Shown here: one piece after another, positions 9,220 through 17,791 of the stretch
Position numbering within the stretch: the stretch's first letter is position 1
Layout: every line of letters begins with the position of its first letter
Assembly: GCA_017458145.1 (NCBI GenBank)
Contig: JAFTGA010000038.1
Location: forward strand, 1 to 58,413
DNA length: 58,413 nucleotides
Source of the DNA: Bacteroidales bacterium
GTDB lineage: Bacteria; Bacteroidota; Bacteroidia; Bacteroidales; UBA932
Direction: 5' to 3'
Notes under the pieces: model-generated
Database searches by the model: none
The model's input: only the letters and a program-made list of their open reading frames with translations
What the model was told of the DNA's origin: nothing
Made by a program: the position numbers and the translations under genes

Positions 9220-9768
9220 ATGGGTATCATTATCGCCATCGTCATCGTCGCCCTCCTTGTCCTGTGGGTGATTTCTGTCCAGCGCAAACTCGTCGGCGCC
9301 GACGAGCTGTGTTCCAACGCCATGAGCACCATCGGTGTCCAGCAGGAAAGCCGCTGGGACGCCCTCACCGGCATGGTGGAGCTGGTCAAGTCCTACAATG
9401 AGCACGAATACAACGCGCTGCGCGACGTGATCGCACAGCGCCGTCCGATCGACGGCAGAAGCACCGCCGAGGAGGTGGACGCCCAGGAAAACCTGATGGG
9501 CCAGGTGGCCGCCGGTCTCAACGTCGTCATCGAGAAGTATCCTGACCTCAAGGCCAACGAGAACTATTCCAAGGCCATGGACGCCGTCGACAAATACACC
9601 AATATGGTCCGGACCAGCAAGATGGTCTTCAACGACACGGCGACCAAGTACAACAAGATGATCCGCCAGATTCCCGACTCCCTGGTGGCGAGCATGTTCA
9701 ATTTCCAGACCCGCGACTACCTCAAGACCGAGGAGAAGAAGACGGAGATGCCTTCCCTCAAGATCTGA
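9220..9768 (+). CDS. LemA family membrane protein
   Basis: 182 residues. One N-terminal membrane helix (GIIIAIVIVALLVLWVISVQ) is followed by an alpha-helical bundle with the LemA signatures LVGADELCSNAMSTIGVQ and YNEHEYNALRDVI, ending near YNKMIRQIPDSLVA. The start at 9220 places the helix at residue 2; an earlier in-frame codon (9160) would fall inside the terminator. LemA proteins are anchored in the inner membrane with the bundle outside; their biochemical role is not established. The gene is 2 bp from the DUF2207 gene, a common LemA neighbour. A possible -7-like box TATCTTTA is at 9182-9189. Confidence 0.9.
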   Translation: MGIIIAIVIVALLVLWVISVQRKLVGADELCSNAMSTIGVQQESRWDALTGMVELVKSYNEHEYNALRDVIAQRRPIDGRSTAEEVDAQENLMGQVAAGLNVVIEKYPDLKANENYSKAMDAVDKYTNMVRTSKMVFNDTATKYNKMIRQIPDSLVASMFNFQTRDYLKTEEKKTEMPSLKI

Positions 9769-9770
9769 GC

Positions 9771-11486
9771 ATGAGACGCTGGATCATACTCCTTGCGGCA
9801 TTGGCTCCGGCCTTTGCCGCATTTGCTGATGAACAGAGGGTCCGCGACGTGGATATCACGGTCACGCTGATCCGCAACGGCAATGCCGTCATCCGCGAGC
9901 GCTGGGATGTCAGCACCGGCGACGAGATCACCGAATGGTATCTCCCGCGGGAGAATCTGGGGGACATCCGAATCACGGATTTCGTCGTGTACAGCGACAA
10001 CGAGCGCCTTGCCGACGACGGCGAGTGGGACGTGGACCGCAGCCGCAGGCAGAAAGCCGGCAAATACGGCATCGTCCACAAACAGGACGGCGTCGAGCTC
10101 TGCTGGGGCATCGGCGAGTATGGCGACCACGTCTTCGAGCCGGTCTATGTGATGACCCGTGCCGTCAAGTCGCTCAACGACTACGATATGCTCCATCTCC
10201 AACTGGTTACCGACGAGCTCGCGGCCCCGCCGAAGCACGTCCGGGTACGCATCCGGGCCGCCGGGCAGGAGACGGGCGAACTGGTCCAGCTGGACACCAC
10301 CAACACCCGGGTCTGGGGCTTCGGATTTCACGGCACGGCCGCCTATGAGGACGGCGCGGTGGTCTTTGAATCCACCGAGCCCTTCGGTTACTACAGTTCC
10401 GTCATCGCCCTGCTGCGCTTCGAGAAGGGGCTGTTTGACTCTCCGAGCGTCCAGGAGCGGGATTTCCAGGCCGTGCTGGACCGGGCGATGGAAGGGGCGG
10501 ACTTCGGTCCGCGGGGCGATGAGGAGGAAGAAGAAGAGGACCCCGTCGCAGACGGCATTGCTTTTTTCTTCGCGGCACTGACCTTGTGGTTCATGGGCCG
10601 GAAGGCCCTCCGGACCGTCAGCGGCAAACCCTCCAGACGGGAAAAGCGCCAACTGCTGGGCCAGAGCGCCGGCGCCCCCATCAACTGGTACCGGGAGATC
10701 CCGATGGACGGCGACCTGATCGCCGCAGACTACGCCCTGTCGCGCCTCGGCGAGGACCGCAAGCGAAACGCCCTCGCCTCGGCGGAAATCCTCCGGATGA
10801 TCTACAACGGCTACCTCGACGTCCGCAAAGACGCCTCCGGCAAGGTCGAGATCACCTTCTCCAAGAACCAGCACGGCAAGGCCCCCCTCGATTCCATTGC
10901 CAGCGACCTCCGGAGCATGATGCTGGAGGCCTCCGGCAAAGACCACGTCCTCCAGGACACGGAGTTCTCCGCCTGGTCCCGGCAGCACAGCTCGAAACTC
11001 GTCAGCTGGACCGAGAAGATGACCCTGATGGGCAAGCGCGGTTTCCGGGACAAAAAATGGATGTCTCCTTCCAACGACAACTTTACGGCGGAAGGCCAGA
11101 AAGAGACCCGGCAGCTGCTGGGCTTCAAGAAATACCTCTCCGACTTCACCCTTTCGAAGGAACGGGAGACCGCGGAAGTACATCTCTGGCAGGAATATCT
11201 CGTCTATGGCACCCTGTTCGGCATCGCCGACAAGGTTGCCAAACAGCTCAAGGACATCGATCCGGTGCTCTTCGAGCGGACGGTCGGCTACGACTACACG
11301 ACTTTCAGCGGCGCCCTGAACACGCTGGACAGCCTGGCCCGCGCCATCACCAGCGCCAATCGCTCCTACTCGTCCTCCACCTACTCCGGAGGCGGCGGAG
11401 GCAGCTGGGGCGGTTTCGGCGGAGGCACCTCCTTCGGCGGTGGCGGCGGCTTCAGCGGCGGAGGCCACGGCGGCGGAGGCAGATAA
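9771..11486 (+). CDS. DUF2207-type predicted membrane protein with glycine-rich tail
   Basis: 571 residues. A signal peptide (1-19) is followed by an extracytoplasmic beta-rich domain beginning VRDVDITVTLIRNGNAVIRE, the DUF2207 signature. An acidic stretch (DEEEEEEDP, about 246-254) precedes a membrane helix (IAFFFAALTLWFMG, about 259-272), then a cytoplasmic winged-helix-like region and a second hydrophobic segment near LVYGTLFGIADKVAKQL. The C-terminus is nearly pure Gly/Ser (SGGGGGSWGGFGGG and onward), which is typical of this family. It follows lemA by 2 bp and ends just before a terminator. The two genes form a unit seen in many bacteria; the function is unknown. Confidence 0.85.
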   Translation: MRRWIILLAALAPAFAAFADEQRVRDVDITVTLIRNGNAVIRERWDVSTGDEITEWYLPRENLGDIRITDFVVYSDNERLADDGEWDVDRSRRQKAGKYGIVHKQDGVELCWGIGEYGDHVFEPVYVMTRAVKSLNDYDMLHLQLVTDELAAPPKHVRVRIRAAGQETGELVQLDTTNTRVWGFGFHGTAAYEDGAVVFESTEPFGYYSSVIALLRFEKGLFDSPSVQERDFQAVLDRAMEGADFGPRGDEEEEEEDPVADGIAFFFAALTLWFMGRKALRTVSGKPSRREKRQLLGQSAGAPINWYREIPMDGDLIAADYALSRLGEDRKRNALASAEILRMIYNGYLDVRKDASGKVEITFSKNQHGKAPLDSIASDLRSMMLEASGKDHVLQDTEFSAWSRQHSSKLVSWTEKMTLMGKRGFRDKKWMSPSNDNFTAEGQKETRQLLGFKKYLSDFTLSKERETAEVHLWQEYLVYGTLFGIADKVAKQLKDIDPVLFERTVGYDYTTFSGALNTLDSLARAITSANRSYSSSTYSGGGGGSWGGFGGGTSFGGGGGFSGGGHGGGGR

Positions 11487-11490
11487 CGGG

Positions 11491-11516
11491 AAAAAGCGGC
11501 AGGATGCCGCTTTTTT
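11491..11516 (+). terminator. Rho-independent terminator after the DUF2207 gene
   Basis: AAAAAGCGGC-aggat-GCCGCTTTTTT, a perfect A-flanked stem with a T-tail. Confidence 0.85.
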
Positions 11517-11518
11517 CG

Positions 11519-11526
11519 TATATTTG
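11519..11526 (+). promoter_or_regulatory. -7 box TATATTTG directly before recG
   Basis: An exact TAnnTTTG match beginning 3 bp after the upstream terminator, with only six bases before the recG ATG at 11533. Transcription would start at or very near the A of the start codon, predicting a leaderless mRNA. Confidence 0.6.
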
Positions 11527-11532
11527 CAAACT

Positions 11533-13677
11533 ATGGCCAAGGAACTGGACACAAGCATACAGTACCTCAGCGGGGTCGGGCCGAAACGGGCCGAGCTCCT
11601 GAAGCGCGAACTCGGGATCGAGACCCTCTCGGACCTGATCCATTTGTACCCGTTCCGCTATATCGACCGCAGCGGCATCCTGCCCATCGCCCAGGTCGCT
11701 CCGGACCTGGCGTATGTCCAACTGCAGGCGCGCGTGGTGTCACGCACCCTCTACGGCCCCTCCAGTTCCATCGTTTCCCAGGAGAGCAACCCCATCCACT
11801 GGGGTGCCATCAAGCGCCTGTCCGTCATCGTAGAAGATGCTTCCGGACAGATGGAGATGGTCTTTTTCAAGGGGATCAGATGGAATTTCCAGCGGCTCGC
11901 ACCCGGCAGCACTTTTCTCTTTTTCGGCAAGCCGCAGGCCTTCGGGAACCGGATGAACATCGTCCATCCGGAAGTGGACGTCCCGCAGGAGGGGGCGATG
12001 TCGCAGGGCGCGCTGACCGGGGTGTACCCGAGCACGGAGAAACTCAAGACGGGCGGTATCACCGGCAAGGTGATGTGCAAATTGCAGTCCGCCGCCCTCG
12101 CGCTCTGCCTGCCGGAGATCCAGGAGACGCTGCCTGAGTATGTCCTGCGCGACCGGGGACTCGTCACGCTGCCATACGCCCTGAAGAACATCCATTTCCC
12201 GAAGGACAGCTATGCCCTCCAGAAGGCCACCTACCGCCTCAAGTTCGAGGAACTGTTCTTCCTGCAGCTGTCGCTGCTCAAGCAGAAATACATCCGTTCG
12301 CGCGGCGAGCGCGGCATTCCGATGCCCAGGGTGGGGGCGGACTTCCACGCCTGCTACAACGCCCTCCCCTACGCCCTGACGGGCGCGCAGCAACGGGTGA
12401 TCAAGGAGATCCGCGGGGATCTGATGAGCGGCCGTCAGATGAACCGCCTGCTGCAGGGCGACGTCGGCTCCGGCAAGACGATGGTGGCCGTGCTGAGCTG
12501 CCTGATTGCCATCGGCAACGGATTCCAGGCCTGCATCATGGCGCCGACCGAAGTCCTGGCGCAGCAGCACTATGCCAATATCCAGAAGTACCTTGCACCC
12601 ACGTCCGTGCAGTGCGCGCTGCTGACCGGCAGCACCACGCAGAGGGAGCGGCGCGGCATCCACGCCGGGCTCGAGGACGGCAGCATCGGCCTCATCGTGG
12701 GTACGCACGCCCTGCTGGAGGACAACGTCGTCTTCCGGAACCTCGGCCTCGCCGTAATCGACGAGCAGCATAGGTTTGGAGTCGATCAGAGGGCGAAATT
12801 GTGGGCCAAAGGGCCCGCAATTTCGCCGCATATCCTCGTTATGACGGCGACACCAATCCCCAGGACGCTGGCGATGACCCTGTACGGCGACCTGGACGTG
12901 TCGGTGATCGACGAGATGCCGCCGGGCCGCAAACCCGTTCAGACGATGTGCATCGGGCAGAACCGCCGCGCGGCGATGTACAAGTTCATGCGCGACGAGA
13001 TCGCCCGCGGACGGCAGGTCTTCGTCGTGTTCCCGCTCATCTTCGAGAGCGAGAAGATGGACCTGAAGAACCTGGAGATGGGCTACGAGGAGATCGTCCG
13101 GGCCTTCCCGCTGCCGGATTACAAGGTGGCCATCGTCCACGGGCAGCAGAGCAGCGAAGAGAAGAATTTCAATATGTCCGCTTTCGTCGCCGGGCGGGCC
13201 CAGATCCTCGTGTCCACGACCGTGATCGAAGTGGGCGTGGACGTGCCCAACGCCTCCGTGATGGTGATCGAGAGCGCCCAGCGCTTCGGCCTGAGCCAGC
13301 TCCACCAGCTGCGCGGCCGGGTAGGACGCGGCGCGGAGAAGTCCTACTGCATCCTGGTCAAGGATGTCAAGACCTCCAAGGAGGCCCAGCAGCGCCTGGA
13401 CCTGATGTGCGCCACCGAAGACGGCTTCGAAATCGCCGAACAGGACATGAAGATGCGCGGCCCGGGCGACCTGGAGGGCACCCAGCAGAGCGGACTGCCA
13501 ATCAGCCTCAACATCGCCTCGCTCGCCAAGGACGGCCAGCTGCTGTCCGAGGCCCGTGTCTATGCCGGGCAGATCCTGGAGGCGGACCCGACGCTTAAAG
13601 CCCCGCAGAACGCCCCGCTGGTACGCGAATTGCGGAAAGACAAATACGAAATCAAAGACTACAGCAAGATATCATGA
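11533..13677 (+). CDS. recG: ATP-dependent DNA helicase RecG
   Basis: Rewinds and reverses stalled replication forks and branch-migrates Holliday junctions. 714 residues, slightly above the usual 690-700. The wedge/OB region begins with YLSGVGPKRAELLKREL. The helicase core has Walker A GDVGSGKT (about 309-316), DEQHRFG (410-416), motif III TATPIPRT, and the RecG C-terminal motifs STTVIEVGVDVPNA and QLHQLRGRVGRG. I chose the ATG at 11533 because it fits the family N-terminus and follows the terminator and promoter box; in-frame starts further upstream fall inside the preceding gene. The stop overlaps the next ATG by 4 bp. Confidence 0.96.
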   Translation: MAKELDTSIQYLSGVGPKRAELLKRELGIETLSDLIHLYPFRYIDRSGILPIAQVAPDLAYVQLQARVVSRTLYGPSSSIVSQESNPIHWGAIKRLSVIVEDASGQMEMVFFKGIRWNFQRLAPGSTFLFFGKPQAFGNRMNIVHPEVDVPQEGAMSQGALTGVYPSTEKLKTGGITGKVMCKLQSAALALCLPEIQETLPEYVLRDRGLVTLPYALKNIHFPKDSYALQKATYRLKFEELFFLQLSLLKQKYIRSRGERGIPMPRVGADFHACYNALPYALTGAQQRVIKEIRGDLMSGRQMNRLLQGDVGSGKTMVAVLSCLIAIGNGFQACIMAPTEVLAQQHYANIQKYLAPTSVQCALLTGSTTQRERRGIHAGLEDGSIGLIVGTHALLEDNVVFRNLGLAVIDEQHRFGVDQRAKLWAKGPAISPHILVMTATPIPRTLAMTLYGDLDVSVIDEMPPGRKPVQTMCIGQNRRAAMYKFMRDEIARGRQVFVVFPLIFESEKMDLKNLEMGYEEIVRAFPLPDYKVAIVHGQQSSEEKNFNMSAFVAGRAQILVSTTVIEVGVDVPNASVMVIESAQRFGLSQLHQLRGRVGRGAEKSYCILVKDVKTSKEAQQRLDLMCATEDGFEIAEQDMKMRGPGDLEGTQQSGLPISLNIASLAKDGQLLSEARVYAGQILEADPTLKAPQNAPLVRELRKDKYEIKDYSKIS

Positions 13678-15890
13678 GAAAAGCAATCATTGCATTAACC
13701 TGTCTGACCATGGCCATCAGTTGTGCACAAACAGAAGACAGCGGCTACATCGGCCGCTCCGAAATCCGGATCGAGGACGGCGTGATGACGCCGGAGACGC
13801 TCCTCGCACTCGGCCGCCTGAGCGATCCGCAACTCTCCCCGAACGGGGACCGCATCCTCTACGGCGTGTCCTACACTTCCGTGGAGCAGAACAAGAGCTG
13901 CCGCAACCTGTTCCTCTGCAATCCGGACGGCTCCGACCCCGTCCAGATCACGCATTACGCGAAGAGCGTCAGCGCCGCCCGCTGGTCGCTCGACGGCAGG
14001 AGCATCTATTTCCTGCAGGGCGGGCAGCTCTGGAAGGCGCCCCTCACGGGAAATCGGCTCGGCAAGAAAGTCCGGCTGACCGATGTCCCGCGCGGCATCA
14101 GCGACTACAAGATCTCCCCCGACGGGCAGCAGCTGCTGTATGTCAGCAGCATCAAGAATACGGCCCTCCAGACCCCCGCGGACGCTGATCCCGCCCTGGA
14201 CAAGGCCCGGGCCTACGCGACCGAGGACCTGATGTACCGCCACTGGGACCACTGGGTGACCGACGTCCCCCGGACCTATGTCGCTCCGCTCTCCGGCGGG
14301 ATGATCACGCCCGAGCGCTCGCTCGACATCCTCGGCACCGAAGAGCTGTTCGAGCTGCCCACCGAGCCGTTCGGCGGGATCGAGCAGCTGGACTGGGCCC
14401 CGGACAGCCGCCACATCGTCTATTCCTGCCGCAAGAAGACCGGCAAGCAGTATGCTTTCAGCACCAATACCTCCATCTATATCTATGACATCCTGACCGG
14501 GCAGACGCTCGATGTCAAGACCGACGGCGGCTACGACACTGATCCCGTCTGGAGCCAGGACGGACTGCATATCGCCTGGATCTCCATGGCGCGCGACGGA
14601 TACGAAGCGGACCAGCAGCGGCTGTTTGTCGCAGACATCGAACCGCTTGAGAGCGAAGCGGACGGCCAGAATTTCGGCATTCGCGTCCAGAATGTCCGGC
14701 AGCTGCTGGAAGGTTTCGACCACGACGTGGCGGGCCTGGTGTGGCATGGTGACGAGCTCTTCTTCAACGCCCTCGTGGGCGAGGGCATCCAGGCGCTCTT
14801 CTGCGCCGACCTCCAGGGCGACGTGCAGCGGATTACGGACCGCAGCTGGAACTTCGACTTCTTCTCCCCCTTCGCCATCCTGGACCGCGAAGACGGCGTG
14901 GAACTGCTAGCTTCCTACTACTGCCTCAAGTTCCCGACCGAGCTCGTCTCCGTGAAGATCACCGCCAAGGGCGTGACCTACAAGCAGATCACCCACGAGA
15001 ACGAGCCCATCCTCAAGCAGCTCGCAGACGTCCGTTCCGAGCGCGTGTTCGTGGAGACGGTGGACCACGAGCAGATGCTCTGCTGGGTGCTCTATCCCCC
15101 GAAATTCGACGCCTCGAAGAAGTATCCCGCCATCGAGATCGTGCTGGGCGGTCCGCAGGGCAGCAATTCCCAGGACTGGAGCTACCGCTGGTGCTACCGC
15201 CTGATGGCCCAGCGGGGCTATATCGTCATCCTGCCCAACCGGCGCGGCACCACGGCCTTCGGCCAGGCATGGAAGGAGCAGATCTCCGGCGACTACCCGG
15301 GACTCAACATGCAGGACTACCTCAGCGCAGGACGCTGGCTCAAGAGCCAGCCCTATGTGGACAAACTCGCCTGCGTGGGCGCCTCCTACGGCGGCTATTC
15401 CTGCTATATGCTGGAGGGCCTGCACGGCGACCTCTTCGACTGTTTCATCGCCCATGCCGGCATCTTTGACGAGAAGCAGCTCTGGTTCACCACCGAGGAG
15501 ATGTGGTTCGCCAACTGGGACAACGGCGGTCTGACCGAATATGCCTACACGCCCGGCGAAACGGGCCCGCGCGGCGACGGCGTCACCTTCGGCGGCATGC
15601 AGCAGGCCGGCGCCCCCTACGCCTCCACGGCCAAGGCGCAGCGCCACTATGCCAACTCCCCGTCCTCGATGGTCACTAAGTGGCACACCCCCATCCTCTG
15701 CATCCACGGGATGATGGACTTCCGCATTCCCTACGAGCAGGGCATGGCTGCCTTCAACGCCGCGCAGATGATGGGCGTCCCCTCCAAACTCGTCATCTTC
15801 CCCGAAGAGAACCACTGGATCCTACAGCCGCAGAACTCCCTCTACTGGCACAAGGTCTTCTACGACTGGCTGGACCGCTGGATGAAATAA
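13674..15890 (+). CDS. S9 family (prolyl oligopeptidase-like) serine peptidase, probable lipoprotein
   Basis: Cleaves short peptides, probably an acylaminoacyl- or dipeptidyl-peptidase; the exact specificity is not readable. 738 residues. The N-terminal signal MRKAIIALTCLTMAISC ends in a lipobox-like Cys17, suggesting envelope anchoring. A beta-propeller follows (repeats such as LSDPQLSPNGDRILYG and DYKISPDGQQLLYV). The C-terminal alpha/beta-hydrolase has Ser571 in GASYGGY, Asp682 in HGMMDFRIP and His714 in EENHWI, a complete triad. The start overlaps the recG stop (ATGA), implying translational coupling to a functionally unrelated gene. Confidence 0.93.
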   Translation: MRKAIIALTCLTMAISCAQTEDSGYIGRSEIRIEDGVMTPETLLALGRLSDPQLSPNGDRILYGVSYTSVEQNKSCRNLFLCNPDGSDPVQITHYAKSVSAARWSLDGRSIYFLQGGQLWKAPLTGNRLGKKVRLTDVPRGISDYKISPDGQQLLYVSSIKNTALQTPADADPALDKARAYATEDLMYRHWDHWVTDVPRTYVAPLSGGMITPERSLDILGTEELFELPTEPFGGIEQLDWAPDSRHIVYSCRKKTGKQYAFSTNTSIYIYDILTGQTLDVKTDGGYDTDPVWSQDGLHIAWISMARDGYEADQQRLFVADIEPLESEADGQNFGIRVQNVRQLLEGFDHDVAGLVWHGDELFFNALVGEGIQALFCADLQGDVQRITDRSWNFDFFSPFAILDREDGVELLASYYCLKFPTELVSVKITAKGVTYKQITHENEPILKQLADVRSERVFVETVDHEQMLCWVLYPPKFDASKKYPAIEIVLGGPQGSNSQDWSYRWCYRLMAQRGYIVILPNRRGTTAFGQAWKEQISGDYPGLNMQDYLSAGRWLKSQPYVDKLACVGASYGGYSCYMLEGLHGDLFDCFIAHAGIFDEKQLWFTTEEMWFANWDNGGLTEYAYTPGETGPRGDGVTFGGMQQAGAPYASTAKAQRHYANSPSSMVTKWHTPILCIHGMMDFRIPYEQGMAAFNAAQMMGVPSKLVIFPEENHWILQPQNSLYWHKVFYDWLDRWMK

Positions 15891-16096
15891 TACCGCCAGC
15901 CGCAAGCGTTCCCCCTCGCACCCCGGCCCACGGCCCCCGACCGCACGGGCCACCGTGCGCAGGCCTCCGCCCCGGCTCCGCTCCGCTTGCGGCGGGAGTT
16001 TCAACTCAAGGCAAGCAGCAATTCTGAACGAGGCGACCAGCAACACATGAGACAATCCTTCGGACAGTGACACATGGGCCTGGATCCCGTTTCGAA
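15891..16096. other. Hairpin-rich non-coding stretch after the S9 peptidase gene
   Basis: Contains CGCACGG-gcca-CCGTGCG (15942-15959), a good stem but without a T-tail, and CCGCTTGCGG (15983-15992). No plausible gene. The 14-mer GCTCCGCTTGCGGC at 15980-15993 recurs with one mismatch in the uvrD insert (18805-18818). Confidence 0.4.
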
Positions 16097-16227
16097 AACA
16101 GATTTACGCAAAATCGGCTTTCCAGATGCTTCCAACTGTAAACCTCTCCCCGATTTGAGCCGTTTGTGTCCGATTCGAGGGGGAGTTTTACAACTCCGGC
16201 GCGCCAGAAGCCGCTTTTTTGTAAATC
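16097..16227. repeat. 131-bp intergenic repeat, copy A
   Basis: Aligns without any gap to 44792-44922; I count about 100 of 131 matching positions by hand, and most differences are transitions. The best-conserved parts are AACAG at the left end, GTTTTACAAC in the middle and the right end up to TTTTTTGTAAATC. CGGCTT (16115-16120) can pair with AAGCCG (16208-16213), closing most of the element. Neither strand gives a convincing protein conserved in both copies. It resembles a non-autonomous repeat or a conserved RNA; the family is not recognised. Confidence 0.65.
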
Positions 16228-16302
16228 CCCAGGACACGGCATCCTGGTGACGCCCACGGCTGGCGTTCATCCTGACATCCGCTCCAGGTCCAGACACCGT
16301 TA

Positions 16303-16334
16303 TTTGCAGGTGAGCTAAAATCTTTCTATTTTTG
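16303..16334 (+). promoter_or_regulatory. Promoter (-33 TTTG, N20, -7 TATTTTTG) for the flavodoxin gene
   Basis: TTTG at 16303-16306 and TATTTTTG at 16327-16334, 20 bp apart, matching the Bacteroidota consensus. The leader before the ATG at 16415 includes a stem ACTCCG...CGGAGT. Confidence 0.65.
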
Positions 16335-16414
16335 CAGTGTATGGTGTACGCGAAAAGCGACATAATTGACGAACTCCGGCGCTTCACGGAGTAGAAATTA
16401 GGATTTTATTGATT

Positions 16415-16993
16415 ATGAAAAAGTTCCTTTTAGCAATGACCTTGATGGCCGCACTGTGTGCGTGTACGCAGAAGCAGAACGCCCTCGTCGTGTATTTTTC
16501 CCTGAGCGGCCCCACCTATACCTCGGACGGGATCGTCCAGCTGGAGAAAGGCAACACGCAACGCTTCGCCGAGATCATCGGCGAGGCCACCGGCGCCGAG
16601 CTTTTCCGGATCGAGCGCGACACCCCTTATCCCGATGATTTCGAGGCCGTCTGCGCCGTCTCCGAGCAGGAGCTGAAGGACGGCATCCGTCCCGCCCTGA
16701 AAGCCGACATCGACACGAAGCCTTACGATGTCATCTATGTCGGCTGGCCCTGCTGGTGCGACACGATGCCGATGTGCGTGCTGGCCTTCCTGGAGTCACA
16801 CAACCTCTCCGGCAAGACCATCGTCCCGTTCACCACCCACGAGGGCAGCGGTTTCGGCAACGGCCTGGAGGATCTGAAGAAGGCCTGCCCCGGTGCGACG
16901 ATCGCCGAGGGGATGGAACTGCCGGGCCACGAGGTGAAGGACGCCCGGGACCGGATTCTGGCGTGGCTTGCACAAACGGCTAAAGCGGAATAA
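16415..16993 (+). CDS. Flavodoxin-family lipoprotein
   Basis: 192 residues. An FMN-binding flavodoxin-like electron carrier or oxidoreductase: the core opens with NALVVYFSLSGPTY, the phosphate-loop region, followed by NTQRFAEIIGEATGAELFRIE. The conserved mid-motif YDVIYVGWPCWCDTMP and the late motif VPFTTHEGSGFGNGLEDLKK place it with the flavodoxin_4/NADPH-dependent reductase-like group. The N-terminus (MKKFLLAMTLMAALCAC) looks like a lipoprotein signal, so it may sit in the envelope. The ATG at 16415 is preferred over the in-frame TTG at 16409. The next gene begins 3 bp after the stop. Confidence 0.85.
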   Translation: MKKFLLAMTLMAALCACTQKQNALVVYFSLSGPTYTSDGIVQLEKGNTQRFAEIIGEATGAELFRIERDTPYPDDFEAVCAVSEQELKDGIRPALKADIDTKPYDVIYVGWPCWCDTMPMCVLAFLESHNLSGKTIVPFTTHEGSGFGNGLEDLKKACPGATIAEGMELPGHEVKDARDRILAWLAQTAKAE

Positions 16994-16996
16994 GGG

Positions 16997-17791
16997 ATGA
17001 AACTGCGTGAAATCATCGCCGCCCTCGAGCGGCTCGCCCCGCTCCGTCTGCAGGATGAGTGGGACAATTCCGGGCTGCAGGTCGGATTTCCGGATGCGGA
17101 AACGGGCAGCGTCCTCGTTTGCCTCGATGTTACGGAAGAGATTGTGGAAGAGGCGGTTGAAAAGGGGTGTAACTTGATTGTTTCGCACCATCCGCTGCTC
17201 TTCAAGGCGCTCCGGCAGGTCTCCGATGCGACCTACCAGCAGCGCTGCGTCGTGAAGGCCCTCGCTGCCGGTGTTTCCATCTATTCCGCCCACACGAGCC
17301 TGGACAACGCCCCCGGCGGGGTCAACCACCGGATTGCCGAAAAACTCGGCCTGCGGCAGCTCCGCTGGCTCTGCCCGAAGGAGGGAGAGGACGCGGGCTC
17401 CGGCTTGGTCGGAGAACTGCCGCAACCCGAAAGCGAGGAAGATTTCCTGGACCGCGTACAGCGGATCTTCGGTGTGGAGTGCCTGCAACATTCCGCCCCG
17501 GCCGGGCGGGAGGTCCGCCGTGTGGCGCTGTGCGGCGGTGCCGGCGCTTTCCTGATGCACGACGCCATCCGCGCCGGTGCCGACTGCTTCCTCAGCGGCG
17601 AGTTTCACTACCACGATTATTTCGAGAACCAGGGCGTCCTCCTCTGCGAACTGGGCCATTACCAGAGCGAGCAGTTCACCCAGGATCTCCTGCTGGAGTA
17701 TCTGGGCGCCCATTGTCCCGGCCTGCGCCTGATCAAGACTTCCCTGAACACCAATCCCATCCGATATGCAACCCGATTACCTGAGAGATAA
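16997..17791 (+). CDS. Nif3-like dinuclear metal-centre protein
   Basis: 264 residues, the short form of the Nif3/YbgI family (often labelled GTP cyclohydrolase 1 type 2 homolog); it lacks the central insertion found in about 370-residue versions. Metal-binding motifs are visible: NLIVSHHPLLFK (His pair), YSAHTSLDNAPGGVNHRIAEKLGL, and near the end GEFHYHDYFENQ and CELGHYQSEQF. The physiological reaction of the family is unsettled. It follows the flavodoxin gene by 3 bp and its 3' end overlaps the thioesterase gene by 26 bp, so the three are probably one transcript. Confidence 0.92.
   Translation: MKLREIIAALERLAPLRLQDEWDNSGLQVGFPDAETGSVLVCLDVTEEIVEEAVEKGCNLIVSHHPLLFKALRQVSDATYQQRCVVKALAAGVSIYSAHTSLDNAPGGVNHRIAEKLGLRQLRWLCPKEGEDAGSGLVGELPQPESEEDFLDRVQRIFGVECLQHSAPAGREVRRVALCGGAGAFLMHDAIRAGADCFLSGEFHYHDYFENQGVLLCELGHYQSEQFTQDLLLEYLGAHCPGLRLIKTSLNTNPIRYATRLPER

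Noticed and set aside
16001-16387. Minus-strand frame of 128 codons over repeat copy A
   Set aside because: The equivalent frame in copy B is broken by a stop, there is no promoter or ribosome site on that strand, and conservation is spread over all codon positions.
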